Positions 1 to 7,124 of a stretch of 18,403 nt of DNA are shown piece by piece. How positions within the stretch are numbered: the first letter of the stretch is position 1; each line of letters starts with the position of its first letter. Origin of the DNA: Candidatus Cloacimonadota bacterium (GTDB lineage Bacteria; Cloacimonadota; Cloacimonadia; Cloacimonadales; Cloacimonadaceae); contig JAGOIS010000013.1 of NCBI GenBank assembly GCA_017995495.1, forward strand, positions 1-18,403. Direction: 5' to 3'. Made by a program: the position numbers and the translations under genes. The notes under the pieces were generated by a model. That model saw nothing but the letters and a program-made list of their open reading frames with translations. It ran no database searches and was not told the DNA's origin.

Positions 1-139
1 AGTGGCGCTCAAACATGCCGGTGCGGGTGCGGATCCACTCGTCGGTGGTCTCCACGATCTTTTCCAGATCAAAGTTGTTTACTATTTTGGCCGGAGCGTG
101 GCTTCCAAAGGCGGAGAATTTGGCGTTGTGCAAAGGCAT
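1..139 (-). CDS. fabH: 3-oxoacyl-[ACP] synthase III (FabH), N-terminal fragment
   Basis: Only the first 46 codons lie in the window; the gene runs off the left edge. FabH condenses acetyl-CoA with malonyl-ACP to start type II fatty acid synthesis in the cytosol. The visible part matches the family N-terminus: a short beta strand with a G-S-x-x-P turn ([11 protein letters not shown]), then the highly typical segment [16 protein letters not shown], where family members carry (T/S)-(T/S)-D-E-W-I-x-x-R-T-G-I-x-x-R. The ATG (139-137) overlaps the last base of the plsX stop codon (TAATG), which implies translational coupling. The conserved plsX-fabH order supports the call. The catalytic Cys-His-Asn triad lies outside the window and cannot be checked. 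Confidence 0.9.
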   Translation of the reverse strand, partial: MPLHNAKFSAFGSHAPAKIVNNFDLEKIVETTDEWIRTRTGMFERH

Positions 140-1137
140 TAGCTGATCCTCTCGAAATACTGTCTGGTATGGTGAACAAATCCCGACTTCGCGGTACGCG
201 CGGCGAAGCGGATCCCGTTTTTGATGGCATGGGCGTTGCTGCTGCCGTGGCAGACGATGCTGCAGCCGTTCAGGCCCACCAACAAAGCGCCGCCGATCTC
301 GGTGTGGTCGAGCTTGCGCTTCAGATAGCTGTATACCGGATAAGAGAGGATGGCGCCGAATTTGGCGATCCAATCCTTGTTCAATTGCTCTTTCAGCAGT
401 TGAAACACGGCCATCACCGCCCCTTCCATGGTTTTCAGGACAACATTGCCCACGAAGCCGTCACAGACGATCACGTCGCAGTTTCCTTTCAGCACGTCCT
501 TCCCCTCGATGTTGCCCACAAAGTTCAGGTCAGGCGCGCTGGAAAGCAGGTTCCAGGCTTCGCGGGACATGGAATTGCCCTTGGCGCTTTCCTCGCCAAT
601 ATTCAGAAGCGCCACCCGCGGGGTGGCAATGTCGTAGATGTAGCTGCAATATATCTTGCCCAGTTGGGCGAACTGGAGCAGGTTGGCCGCTTCGCAATCG
701 ACGTTGGCCCCCATGTCCAGCAAGATTTCGGGCTGCTTCATGGTGGGCAGCGTGACCGCGATGGCAGGCCGCGACACGCCTTTGATGCGGCCATAGGCGA
801 AAAGTGAGGCTGTCATGAATGCCCCGGAATTTCCCGCGCTCACTGCCGCGTCCGCCGCTCCGTCCTTGTGCAGATTCACCGTTTTGACCATAGAGGAGTC
901 CTTTTTGGCGCGGACAGCCTCGGCGGCGTGGTCTTCCATCGTGATGCGCTCGCTGGCGTGTTCTATCCTGATCCGGTTTGTATCGTAATAATACTTTTCC
1001 AGTGCTTGCCGCAGAACGGATTCGTCGCCGACCAGGATGATCTCGTCGCAGATTTCTTCTTTGATAGCCTGGATGGCGCCCTCTATCTCCGGAAACGGCG
1101 CTTTGTCGCTTCCAAAGGCGTCTAAGGCTACGCGCAC
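139..1137 (-). CDS. plsX: Phosphate acyltransferase PlsX
   Basis: PlsX makes acyl-phosphate from acyl-ACP for PlsY/PlsC phospholipid synthesis. It is a peripheral membrane enzyme. Family signatures are present throughout: [12 protein letters not shown] at the N-terminus (usually DAMGGD, so two positions vary), [31 protein letters not shown], the GNIEGKD and [11 protein letters not shown] blocks, and the C-terminal [11 protein letters not shown]...CHGSS. I chose the GTG at 1137, giving 332 aa, the usual family length. It puts the first strand at residue 3, follows an AAGGAG ribosome site by four bases and begins two bases after the rpmF stop. An in-frame ATG at 1191 would add 18 residues but overlap rpmF by about 50 bases, with a low-complexity leader. 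Upstream is rpmF, downstream fabH, as in many bacteria. Confidence 0.95.
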   Translation of the reverse strand: MRVALDAFGSDKAPFPEIEGAIQAIKEEICDEIILVGDESVLRQALEKYYYDTNRIRIEHASERITMEDHAAEAVRAKKDSSMVKTVNLHKDGAADAAVSAGNSGAFMTASLFAYGRIKGVSRPAIAVTLPTMKQPEILLDMGANVDCEAANLLQFAQLGKIYCSYIYDIATPRVALLNIGEESAKGNSMSREAWNLLSSAPDLNFVGNIEGKDVLKGNCDVIVCDGFVGNVVLKTMEGAVMAVFQLLKEQLNKDWIAKFGAILSYPVYSYLKRKLDHTEIGGALLVGLNGCSIVCHGSSNAHAIKNGIRFAARTAKSGFVHHTRQYFERIS

Positions 1138-1138
1138 A

Positions 1139-1318
1139 TCACTCCTTGGCGGCTTTGATCTGCTTGCCGGCGTAGGTTCCGCAATTGTCACACACGTGAT
1201 GCGGACGGGCGGGCTCGCCGCATTTGGAACAGGTGGTCACTGCCGGGGGCGTGAGCGCGTCGTGCGTTCTGCGTTTATCTCTGCGTGTCTTGGATGTTTT
1301 CCTTTTTGGAACAGCCAT
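1139..1318 (-). CDS. rpmF: 50S ribosomal protein L32
   Basis: This is a 59-residue basic protein beginning MAVPKRKTSKTRRDKRRTHD, the canonical L32 N-terminus. A zinc ribbon follows: Cys30-x-x-Cys33 and Cys43-x-x-Cys46, with HHVCDNCGTYAGKQI in the usual place. This is the four-cysteine, zinc-binding form of L32, not the cysteine-free paralogue. The start has a clean AAAGGAG site six bases or so upstream. Its stop codon falls just before the plsX start, so rpmF-plsX-fabH is one overlapping transcription unit. L32 is a structural protein of the large ribosomal subunit, near the peptidyl-transferase exit region. Confidence 0.96.
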   Translation of the reverse strand: MAVPKRKTSKTRRDKRRTHDALTPPAVTTCSKCGEPARPHHVCDNCGTYAGKQIKAAKE

Positions 1319-1421
1319 GGGTTCTCCTTTGTGGATATCTCGTGTTCAAGTTCAGATGGCGCTTGCGGGACACTATGGTCAAACCGCAGACCATGCTGAG
1401 ACAAATCTCTCTATTCAAAGC

Positions 1422-1450
1422 AATGTCCGCCAACGGCGGTATTTTGTCAA
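1422..1450 (-). promoter_or_regulatory. Possible promoter for rpmF-plsX-fabH
   Basis: On the minus strand a perfect TTGACA (1450-1445) is followed after 17 bases by GACATT (1427-1422), a poor -10 with three of six matches. The spacer and its edge contain a small palindrome, CCGCC-AAC-GGCGG (1427-1439 on plus), which could be an operator or a weak hairpin. It lies about 100 bases upstream of rpmF, in the 205-base gap after the MFS gene. The -35 is convincing, the -10 is not. Confidence 0.25.
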
Positions 1451-1523
1451 TCAAAATCGGTAAGCCAATGCCTGATAAGCAGATGGGCTTTGCCGCCCCG
1501 AGCTTCGCCGGCGATCCCGGTGC

Positions 1524-2897
1524 CTATCTGATTGGTGACTGAAACATGATGCTCCGCTTTTCTTTAACGGCAAGCAACGGAATCACGCTCAGCCAGCGCA
1601 AGATACCACCTACGCCAAAGATCACCTGTTCCGGTTCAAGGATCCGCGCGCCCAGCTGTAGAGATTGGGGGAAAAATGCCCCGGTGAGCAGGGTCGAGGC
1701 CATCATGCTGATACCGCCGATGGCGCCGTAAAGCGCGCTGTAGGTTTGTTCGCGGCCCTTGCCGGCGATGGCCAGCACGAAATTTGTGGTCACCACTCCG
1801 TTGCCCGCCCACATGAAACCTGAAAGCAGGCCTTCAAACCACAGGATGGTGTAATTCGCGGGCGTCATGAACAGCCAGAACATGGGATTCAGCCCACCCA
1901 GCAGCACGCAGATCAGCATCGCGTTCCTGTTTCCCCAGCGATCGATGAACCGGCCCCAAAAGGAATAGGAGAGCAGCGAGGAAGCCATGTGCAGGCTGCC
2001 GTAGAGCTGCATCTGAAAGAGGCTCATCCCCAGTTTTTTGAGCATGAAGGGGCCCCAGAAGGCGCTGCCCACGCCGATCGCCAGCATCCACCAGATCCCG
2101 AAGGCCAGCAGCAGCCGGAAATTCCTGTCCCGCAAAGCTTCGCTGAATTTGCGCCTCAGGGCCATCCTTTCCTGCAGCGAACGCTTGCGGTCCGGCTGCA
2201 GGGAGAGGATATACAGTCCGATGAAGCCGATCAGGCCAGCCAGAACAAAGATCCCGGCCAGCCACCAGGCCTGGTTGCCCGGGGTGAAAAACGCGTCCGG
2301 ATCGATCCAGCGCGAGACAATGTTTCTCAGCCTGCCCCCGCCTCGTTCGAAAAGGTCGGTGCCATAGCTGAGGATATAGCCCGCCACCAGCCCGGAAAGC
2401 ACCAGGATCTGGTTGCGCCGCGCGAAAAAACGGCCCCGGATGCCGATCGGGATGAGATCGCTCACCCAGGCGATCCAGATGTTGCCTCCCACCGCCTGCA
2501 AACCCGCGCTGACAAAGAGCAGGGCCAGCACGAAGACGATCCCCTCCTGGCGCGATGTGAAAAGCAAGGCCGCCCCGATGAACAAACTCAGGAAGCGACC
2601 CACTGCCGTCACCGCCACGCACACCTTTTTGCGCTGTTTCAACCTTTGCATCAGGGCCACGCCCAGGGGCTGGAACACCGCCGCCACCTGGCCCAGCGCG
2701 CTCAGGATGCTGAACTGCAGCGGGGTGGCGCCCAGCAGCACCATGAACTTGGTGATGAAATTGCTGCCGATGTTGGCCAGATTGCCGTAGATCTGAGCGA
2801 ATATTCCCTCGATCACCGAGATCCGGTAAGCCCGGGACACGGTGAACTTTTTCTGTTGCGCCCTGCGCTCCCGGCTCTTGCTGCTGCTCTTTGGCAT
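1524..2897 (-). CDS. Major facilitator superfamily transporter
   Basis: This is a 457-residue polytopic inner-membrane protein with about twelve hydrophobic segments and a basic cytosolic N-terminus (MPKSSSKSRERRAQQKK). A long loop at about residues 190-220 and a charged central loop (about 250-275) separate the two halves. The first helix region IYGNLANIGSNFITKFMVLLG and the loop motif GRFIDRWGNRNAM, in the style of MFS motif A (G-x-x-x-D-R-x-G-x-R), support the superfamily. The substrate cannot be read from sequence. I prefer the ATG at 2897, which has AAAAGGAG seven bases upstream. A GTG at 2939 would extend the protein by 14 residues but has no ribosome site. It lies upstream of rpmF on the same strand with a 205-base gap, so it is probably a separate unit. 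Confidence 0.85.
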   Translation of the reverse strand: MPKSSSKSRERRAQQKKFTVSRAYRISVIEGIFAQIYGNLANIGSNFITKFMVLLGATPLQFSILSALGQVAAVFQPLGVALMQRLKQRKKVCVAVTAVGRFLSLFIGAALLFTSRQEGIVFVLALLFVSAGLQAVGGNIWIAWVSDLIPIGIRGRFFARRNQILVLSGLVAGYILSYGTDLFERGGGRLRNIVSRWIDPDAFFTPGNQAWWLAGIFVLAGLIGFIGLYILSLQPDRKRSLQERMALRRKFSEALRDRNFRLLLAFGIWWMLAIGVGSAFWGPFMLKKLGMSLFQMQLYGSLHMASSLLSYSFWGRFIDRWGNRNAMLICVLLGGLNPMFWLFMTPANYTILWFEGLLSGFMWAGNGVVTTNFVLAIAGKGREQTYSALYGAIGGISMMASTLLTGAFFPQSLQLGARILEPEQVIFGVGGILRWLSVIPLLAVKEKRSIMFQSPIR

Positions 2898-3478
2898 CCA
2901 CCGGCTCCTTTTCCGGATATTATATTCAGCCCCTGCCACAGCTTGCCCCCATATTCCGGAGCCTATTTCCGCCAGCCCTGTTTCCTGTAAAGCTTTGTTT
3001 TAGGCTGGCAAAATCGCTCCTGCCGAGTAAATAGAGCTTTACTGGACATATCCCTACCATATGCCCAAAAAACCTTCGTATTATAGACACGTTATTAGCA
3101 CTTCTCTGGAGTACGTCCTGATAAGTTGAGGCCCGGCGAAACAGACGAAGCAGAGCTTTAGCCTTTGGCCACAAAGTAGCTTTTATGAAAAAGAACTTGA
3201 CTTGGATAAACAAGATGAAAACAATGCAAATGGTCGCTTGGCTTTACATAGATTGTGAGTAACGAGGGAGATCAGATGCCCTCAAACAACCCGAGAAACA
3301 ACGAGATGGAATTTACACCAACATTTGGAACTCAACAAAATAAGGTCCGTTGAGTAAAAAATTTGCATACAAATTAACGCAACCTTACAAATGATGTTAT
3401 CTGTATGAAGTGGTCGTTTTATCCCCTTGGGGTCTAGCCAAAGCGATCGGCTGTTAATCATGCTATGGGAGGTGAACT
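2898..3478. other. Intergenic region, AT-rich from about 2990
   Basis: This stretch of about 580 bases lies between the divergent MFS gene (minus) and the small gene at 3479 (plus). From about 2990 it is visibly richer in A and T than the flanking genes. Apart from the -10-like element near 2919 I see no tRNA, CRISPR or convincing gene. Two tiny plus-strand frames (3185-3262, 24 codons; 3276-3353, 25 codons, the latter after a GGGAG) and a 95-codon minus-strand frame (2926-3213) have no recognisable content and are not called. Confidence 0.6.
2919..2924 (-). promoter_or_regulatory. Possible -10 element for the MFS gene
   Basis: An exact TATAAT on the minus strand sits 21 bases before the MFS ATG, which would give a short leader of roughly 14 bases. 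No good -35 hexamer is found at 16-18 bases spacing, so this is a weak call. Confidence 0.3.
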
Positions 3479-3769
3479 TTGGCCAAACGCTATAGGCAGG
3501 TTGGCAGAAGCTACGGTGGCAAAGTGATCAGTCACCAAGGTAAACTTGTGTTTGAACACATTAACGGGGACACTGTTGTTTTGAGCAAAAATGACGTGGC
3601 CAAAGTAGTTAGGGAGTATAACGAATCTGTTGATGAATATGAGGTCAGGGTATATCTGAAAAATGGAAGTTATCACGTAGCGCATGAACGTTTTGCCACA
3701 GAACTTTTGAACTTCAAACCCGCAACGGAAAGAGGTTTTGAACAGGATGCAGCATCAAATCTTAACTGA
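3479..3769 (+). CDS. Small hypothetical protein, 96 aa
   Basis: I do not recognise the family. The start is TTG: a strong GGGAGG (3467-3472) lies six bases before it, and an in-frame stop (TGA 3473-3475) just upstream rules out a longer form. The product begins MAKRYRQVGRSYGGKVISHQ. It has alternating short hydrophobic and polar stretches that suggest a small, mostly beta fold (VISHQGKLVFEHINGDTVVL, then YEVRVYLKNGSYHVAHERF), with one acidic helix-like segment (KNDVAKVVREYNESVDEYE). There is no signal peptide or membrane segment. Codon use is more AT-rich than in the neighbouring operons, which fits a recent arrival or a poorly constrained accessory gene. A second frame overlaps its last 23 bases (see 3747-3980). 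The two may form a unit ending at the hairpin at 4023. Confidence 0.6.
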   Translation: MAKRYRQVGRSYGGKVISHQGKLVFEHINGDTVVLSKNDVAKVVREYNESVDEYEVRVYLKNGSYHVAHERFATELLNFKPATERGFEQDAASNLN

Positions 3770-3980
3770 GGGCTACCTTGCCACCCCAGATAATGTTGGT
3801 GTTGCTAAGCTGTCAGCCGTCCGTCATACTGAGGGACCCCTTTCAACTTGTATTAAATCGGTGATCATTGAGTACGCAAACTAGACGGATTGCCTCAATG
3901 TCTTAGTCCAATCTATGCGGAATGGCTATCACTACGCAGATGCTCGTGGACAACTAATTGGTTGCATATGTCTTGGGTGA
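3747..3980 (+). pseudogene. Possible small gene interrupted by one TAG codon
   Basis: An ATG at 3747, inside the end of the preceding small gene, opens a frame of 45 codons ending in TAG (3882-3884). The same frame then continues without a stop for another 31 codons to TGA at 3978-3980. The two parts read MQHQILTEGYLATPDNVGV... and TDCLNVLVQSMRNGYHYADA...GQLIGCICLG. The frame ends 42 bases before a terminator-like hairpin, which makes a real second gene of this unit somewhat more likely. I do not recognise the product. It could be a gene broken by a nonsense mutation, a short 45-aa gene, or chance; the region is AT-rich and chance open frames of this size are not rare. Confidence 0.25.
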
Positions 3981-4022
3981 GCTGGGTTCAAGTCAATTAC
4001 AGGCCAACTCCGGAATAGAGCC

Positions 4023-4080
4023 AACCCTTGTCTAAATAACGGCCGTTTCTGAGACCTACTTTAGCAAGGGGTTTATTTTC
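4023..4080 (+). terminator. Putative intrinsic terminator after the small-gene unit
   Basis: AACCCTTG (4023-4030) pairs with CAAGGGGTT (4065-4073, one bulged G). Inside it CTAAA (4032-4036) pairs with TTTAG (4060-4064). The loop of about 23 bases itself contains the palindrome ACGGCCGT. A short T-rich tail, TTATTTTC, follows directly. The loop is longer than in a classic terminator, so confidence is moderate. Confidence 0.45.
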
Positions 4081-4269
4081 TCAAAACAGAGTTATATTTT
4101 TGCCTATGAACCCATCCATTTATTATACTCAAATTAGCAACCTCGGCCTGGGTTTATGTTAGCCACTATATATGGAGGGCCAGGCTTTTGATCATCGGGA
4201 AAAACCCTACGGAACCTGCAGGCCCCGCCCTGAGCCCTCTTCCATTCACTTCCCATGAACCACTCATTA

Positions 4270-4305
4270 GCCTCCCGTCTGGGCAAGGGGAGGTGTGCGG
4301 GAGGC
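4270..4305. repeat. Inverted repeat, 8-bp arms
   Basis: GCCTCCCG (4270-4277) is exactly complementary to CGGGAGGC (4298-4305), with a 20-base loop. No T-run follows on either strand, so it is not a standard terminator. It sits inside the GC-rich non-coding block and may be part of a dispersed element. Confidence 0.45.
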
Positions 4306-4503
4306 GGGCAAGATGCGGATGAGAAAGGGCTCTGGGCAGATCCACGGCAAGATCCGATCTCTCACAAAGCCCTGGTTCAATGATGGTGGGCGCGCGTAAC
4401 AGCCTTGCAAGCCGCAGGAACCGACATAAGCCCTCCAAGCCTGGGGAAAATCCGCCGCGCAAGGTTGATCTGGCAAGTTGGGACTCCAGGAAACACCCAG
4501 CGG

Positions 4504-4531
4504 TTGATTGACGGCCAGTGAGAATTATGAT
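4504..4531 (+). promoter_or_regulatory. Candidate promoter of the ssnA operon
   Basis: TTGATT (4504-4509) and TATGAT (4526-4531) are separated by 16 bases. The -35 has four of six matches and the -10 five of six. Transcription would start near 4538, leaving a leader of about 50 bases before the ssnA ATG. A perfect TTGACA (4531-4536) overlaps the -10 but has no good partner 16-18 bases downstream. No clear operator is seen. Confidence 0.4.
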
Positions 4532-4591
4532 TGACAGAAACCGCAAGCCTTTTTTCGTAACTTATTACAAAATTTCCAGAGGTGGGAACAG

Positions 4592-5920
4592 ATGAAACCA
4601 TACATCATCACAGGCGGGACAATTCTCACATTCGATCCGGCGAGGCCGGTGATCGAGGGCGAGGCCATCCTGGTGCAGGACGGCAGGATCATTCGGGTGG
4701 CCCCGGACGCTGAACTTTCACTGCTGCATTACGAACGGTTGGACGCCACCGGCAAGATCGTGATGCCGGGCCTGATCAATGCCCATCACCATTTTTACAG
4801 CACTTTGGTGACCGGCCTGGGCAAGGCGGCGCCATCCAAGGACTTCAACGCGGTGCTGGAAAACCTTTGGTGGCGGCTGGACAAGAAGCTTCTGGCGGAT
4901 GACATTCATATCAGCGCCCTGGTTTCCTCGCTTAACGCCATCCGGCATGGCTGCACCACCGTGATCGACCATCACGCCAGCCCCCACGCCATCGGCGGTT
5001 CTTTGGCGCTGATCGCCAAAGCGCTGAAGCAATGCGGGATCCGCGGTTCGCTCTGCTATGAGGTTTCAGACCGGGACGGAGAACAGCGCTGCCAGGAAGG
5101 GATCCAGGAAAACGTGGATTGGCTGATGCGGATGCAGGACGATCCGGAGCCGGATCTGAAGGGACTTTTTGGCATGCACGCGGCTTTCACGCTGAGCGAC
5201 AAGACCTTGGGCCAGATCGCGGACTGGGTGCAAAAAATCGGCTGCGGCACTCATATCCACGCCGCGGAGGCTGAATCGGACGAACTTTACAACATCCAGC
5301 ACTTCGGCAAGCGCGTGGTGGAGAGGCTTTGCGACTTCGGGCTGGTGAATGCCAACAGCATCCTGGCCCACGGAGTGCATCTGAACGCCCGGGAAATGAT
5401 GCTGGTGGCGGATTCCGGCGCCGCGATCGTCACCAATCCGCAATCCAATCTGAACAACGCTGTGGGCATCGCCGACGTCTGCAAGATGGCGGAACTGGGC
5501 ATCACGGTGGGCCTGGGCACGGACGCGATGACGGTGAACATGCTGGAGGAATTGCGGGTGGGGCTCTGGGCCCAGCATCTGAGGCAGCAAAACCCCGGCG
5601 CGGGCTTCATGGAGATCGCCTCCACCCTGCTGCAAAACAATCCCCGCATCGCGCAAAAATACTGGGGTCCGGGGCACGGAGTGATCGCCGACGGCAATCC
5701 GGCGGATCTGGTCTGGGTGGATTACGAGCCCCACACACCCCTGAACGCGGAAACCTGGATCGGGCATGTGATCTACGGCATTTCCCAGGCCAGGGTGGAC
5801 ACCACCATCTGCGCCGGCGAAACGCTGATGTGGAACGGACAGCTGACTCTGGACCTGGATGAAACGGAGGTCCGGATCAAGTCGCGCGAACTGGCAAAGA
5901 ATCTCTGGGACAGGTTTTAA
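4592..5920 (+). CDS. ssnA: SsnA-family aminohydrolase
   Basis: This is a 442-residue member of the metal-dependent amidohydrolase superfamily (ATZ/TRZ and guanine-deaminase-like branch), the same length as E. coli SsnA. The N-terminal beta-sandwich half (IITGGTILTFDP...) leads to the metal site NAHHHFYS (His65, His67). Then come HIHAAEAESD (His223 metal ligand, Glu226 catalytic), LAHGVHL (His260/His263) and GLGTDAM (Asp311). All expected metal and catalytic residues are present, so it should be an active hydrolase. SsnA belongs to the E. coli xdh/yge/ygf region and to gut-bacterial urate/xanthine catabolic clusters. Its exact substrate is not settled; ring opening or deamination of a purine-derived heterocycle is the likely role. 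It is first in the operon, with an AGAGGTGG ribosome-site-like sequence about nine bases before the ATG. Confidence 0.92.
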   Translation: MKPYIITGGTILTFDPARPVIEGEAILVQDGRIIRVAPDAELSLLHYERLDATGKIVMPGLINAHHHFYSTLVTGLGKAAPSKDFNAVLENLWWRLDKKLLADDIHISALVSSLNAIRHGCTTVIDHHASPHAIGGSLALIAKALKQCGIRGSLCYEVSDRDGEQRCQEGIQENVDWLMRMQDDPEPDLKGLFGMHAAFTLSDKTLGQIADWVQKIGCGTHIHAAEAESDELYNIQHFGKRVVERLCDFGLVNANSILAHGVHLNAREMMLVADSGAAIVTNPQSNLNNAVGIADVCKMAELGITVGLGTDAMTVNMLEELRVGLWAQHLRQQNPGAGFMEIASTLLQNNPRIAQKYWGPGHGVIADGNPADLVWVDYEPHTPLNAETWIGHVIYGISQARVDTTICAGETLMWNGQLTLDLDETEVRIKSRELAKNLWDRF

Positions 5921-5930
5921 GGAGCATAAA

Positions 5931-7124
5931 ATGTATCAGACAATACTGGCCAAGGCTAGGGAGTATGAATCCGAAAGCGTGCGTTACCTGCTTGACATGG
6001 TGCGCATTCCGGCTTTTTCCACCAAGGAAAAGGAAGTGGTGGAATACATTCTGGCTGAGATGAAAAAAGCCGGCTTCGATGAGGCTTTCATCGATCCCCT
6101 GGGCAATGTGCTGGGCCGCATCGGCTTTGGAGAGCGGGTGTTGGCTTTCGACGCCCACATCGACACGGTCTATCCCGGCGACCTCAAGCTCTGGGAATTC
6201 GATCCCTTCGACGCCCACGTGAAAGACGGCAAGGTCTGGGGCCGCGGCTCCGTGGACCAGGAAGGGGGCATGGCCTCGATGCTCACCGCCGCGAGGATCA
6301 TCAAAGACCTCGGCCTGAACGACAAATTCAGCATCTGGTTCACCGGCACCGTGATGGAGGAAGACTGCGACGGACTTTGCTGGCAGTACATCATCAATGA
6401 GGACAAGATCGTTCCGGAACTGGTGGTGATCACGGAGCCCACGAACCTGAACATCTATCGCGGCCACCGCGGCCGCATGGAAATGCAGGTGCACGTGAAA
6501 GGCCTTTCCTGCCACGGCTCCGCGCCCGAGCGGGGTGACAACGCCATCTACAAGATCAGCCGCGTGGCCCTGGAGATCGAAAAGCTGCACGAGCGGCTGC
6601 GCTACGACGAGTTTTTGGGCAAGGGAAGTATCTGCGTGACAGAGGTTTACTTCACCGGGCCCTCCCAGTGCGCGGTGCCGGACAGCGCCCGCGTCCATCT
6701 GGACCGCCGCCTCACCTGGGGTGAAACCAAGGACAGCGCTGTCGCGGAGGTGCGCGAGGCTTGCAAGCTGGCCGGAGAGGCAGACGCCGAGATCGAGGTA
6801 CTGACCTACGCAGAAGCCGCCTTCACGGGTTTGGTCTATCCCACGGAAAAGTATTTCCCCACCTGGGTCACCCAGCCCGATTCTCCCTGGCTCAAAGCAG
6901 CGGAAGAGGCGTATCAGGAAACCCTGGGACGTGCCCCGAAAGTGGACAAATGGACCTTTTCCACCAATGGTGTGGCGATCGCGGGAATGCACGGTATTCC
7001 CTGCCTCGGACTGGGGCCGGGCAACGAAGTTTACGCCCACGCGCCCAATGAAGCCACTCCCATCGAGCATCTGACCGAGGCCGCGGCCTTCTACGCGGCT
7101 CTGGTGCATAAACTCAACCAGTGA
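5931..7124 (+). CDS. ygeY: YgeY-type M20 metallohydrolase
   Basis: This is a 397-residue dinuclear zinc hydrolase of the M20/ArgE/DapE family, close in length to E. coli YgeY (403). Metal-site motifs are intact: FDAHIDTV (His76, Asp78), GRGSVDQEGG (Asp109 bridging), VMEEDCDG (Glu143/Glu144: general base and ligand), ITEPT (Glu169) and EVYAHAPNE (His370). The middle section (about 180-290) is the dimerisation lid. YgeY is linked to the breakdown of ureido or amino-acid intermediates next to YgeW and YgeX, but its substrate has not been firmly assigned. The start at 5931 has AAGGAG seven bases upstream, 10 bases after ssnA. A longer frame from 5859 would overlap the end of ssnA and adds only a basic, non-conserved leader. 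It overlaps the next gene by four bases. Confidence 0.92.
   Translation: MYQTILAKAREYESESVRYLLDMVRIPAFSTKEKEVVEYILAEMKKAGFDEAFIDPLGNVLGRIGFGERVLAFDAHIDTVYPGDLKLWEFDPFDAHVKDGKVWGRGSVDQEGGMASMLTAARIIKDLGLNDKFSIWFTGTVMEEDCDGLCWQYIINEDKIVPELVVITEPTNLNIYRGHRGRMEMQVHVKGLSCHGSAPERGDNAIYKISRVALEIEKLHERLRYDEFLGKGSICVTEVYFTGPSQCAVPDSARVHLDRRLTWGETKDSAVAEVREACKLAGEADAEIEVLTYAEAAFTGLVYPTEKYFPTWVTQPDSPWLKAAEEAYQETLGRAPKVDKWTFSTNGVAIAGMHGIPCLGLGPGNEVYAHAPNEATPIEHLTEAAAFYAALVHKLNQ

Larger units (their letters stand above)
3981..4591. other. Intergenic region with a GC-rich structured block
   Basis: This is about 610 bases with no convincing gene. The first part (to about 4190) is AT-rich and holds the terminator-like hairpin. 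From about 4190 to 4500 the composition switches to GC-rich and includes an 8-bp inverted repeat at 4270-4305. The open frames on the minus strand here (74-126 codons) have the Pro/Arg/Leu/Cys-rich look of chance translation in GC-rich DNA. The last 90 bases are AT-rich again and carry the likely promoter of the ssnA operon. The abrupt changes suggest inserted or repeated DNA. Confidence 0.5.

Noticed and set aside
169..807. Long plus-strand open frame across plsX
   Set aside because: It is antisense to a clear plsX with intact family motifs; its product is Ala/Gly/His-rich with no recognisable domain.
1427..1439. CCGCC-AAC-GGCGG hairpin as a terminator of the MFS gene
   Set aside because: Only a five-bp stem and no T-run on the minus strand; it is placed within a possible promoter instead.
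1989..2990. 333-codon plus-strand frame opposite the MFS gene
   Set aside because: Shadow of the GC-rich MFS coding strand; the product is Gln/His/Pro-rich and has no membrane or enzyme motifs.
2926..3213. 95-codon minus-strand frame before the MFS gene
   Set aside because: It would overlap the likely MFS promoter region, has no ribosome site and the product has no recognisable features.
3276..3353. 25-codon plus-strand frame after a GGGAG
   Set aside because: The ribosome site looks fair, but the peptide is too short and featureless to support in AT-rich intergenic DNA.
4166..4546. Minus-strand frames of 69-126 codons in the GC-rich block
   Set aside because: Three overlapping frames are all open, which is typical of non-coding GC-rich DNA; none has a ribosome site or domain.
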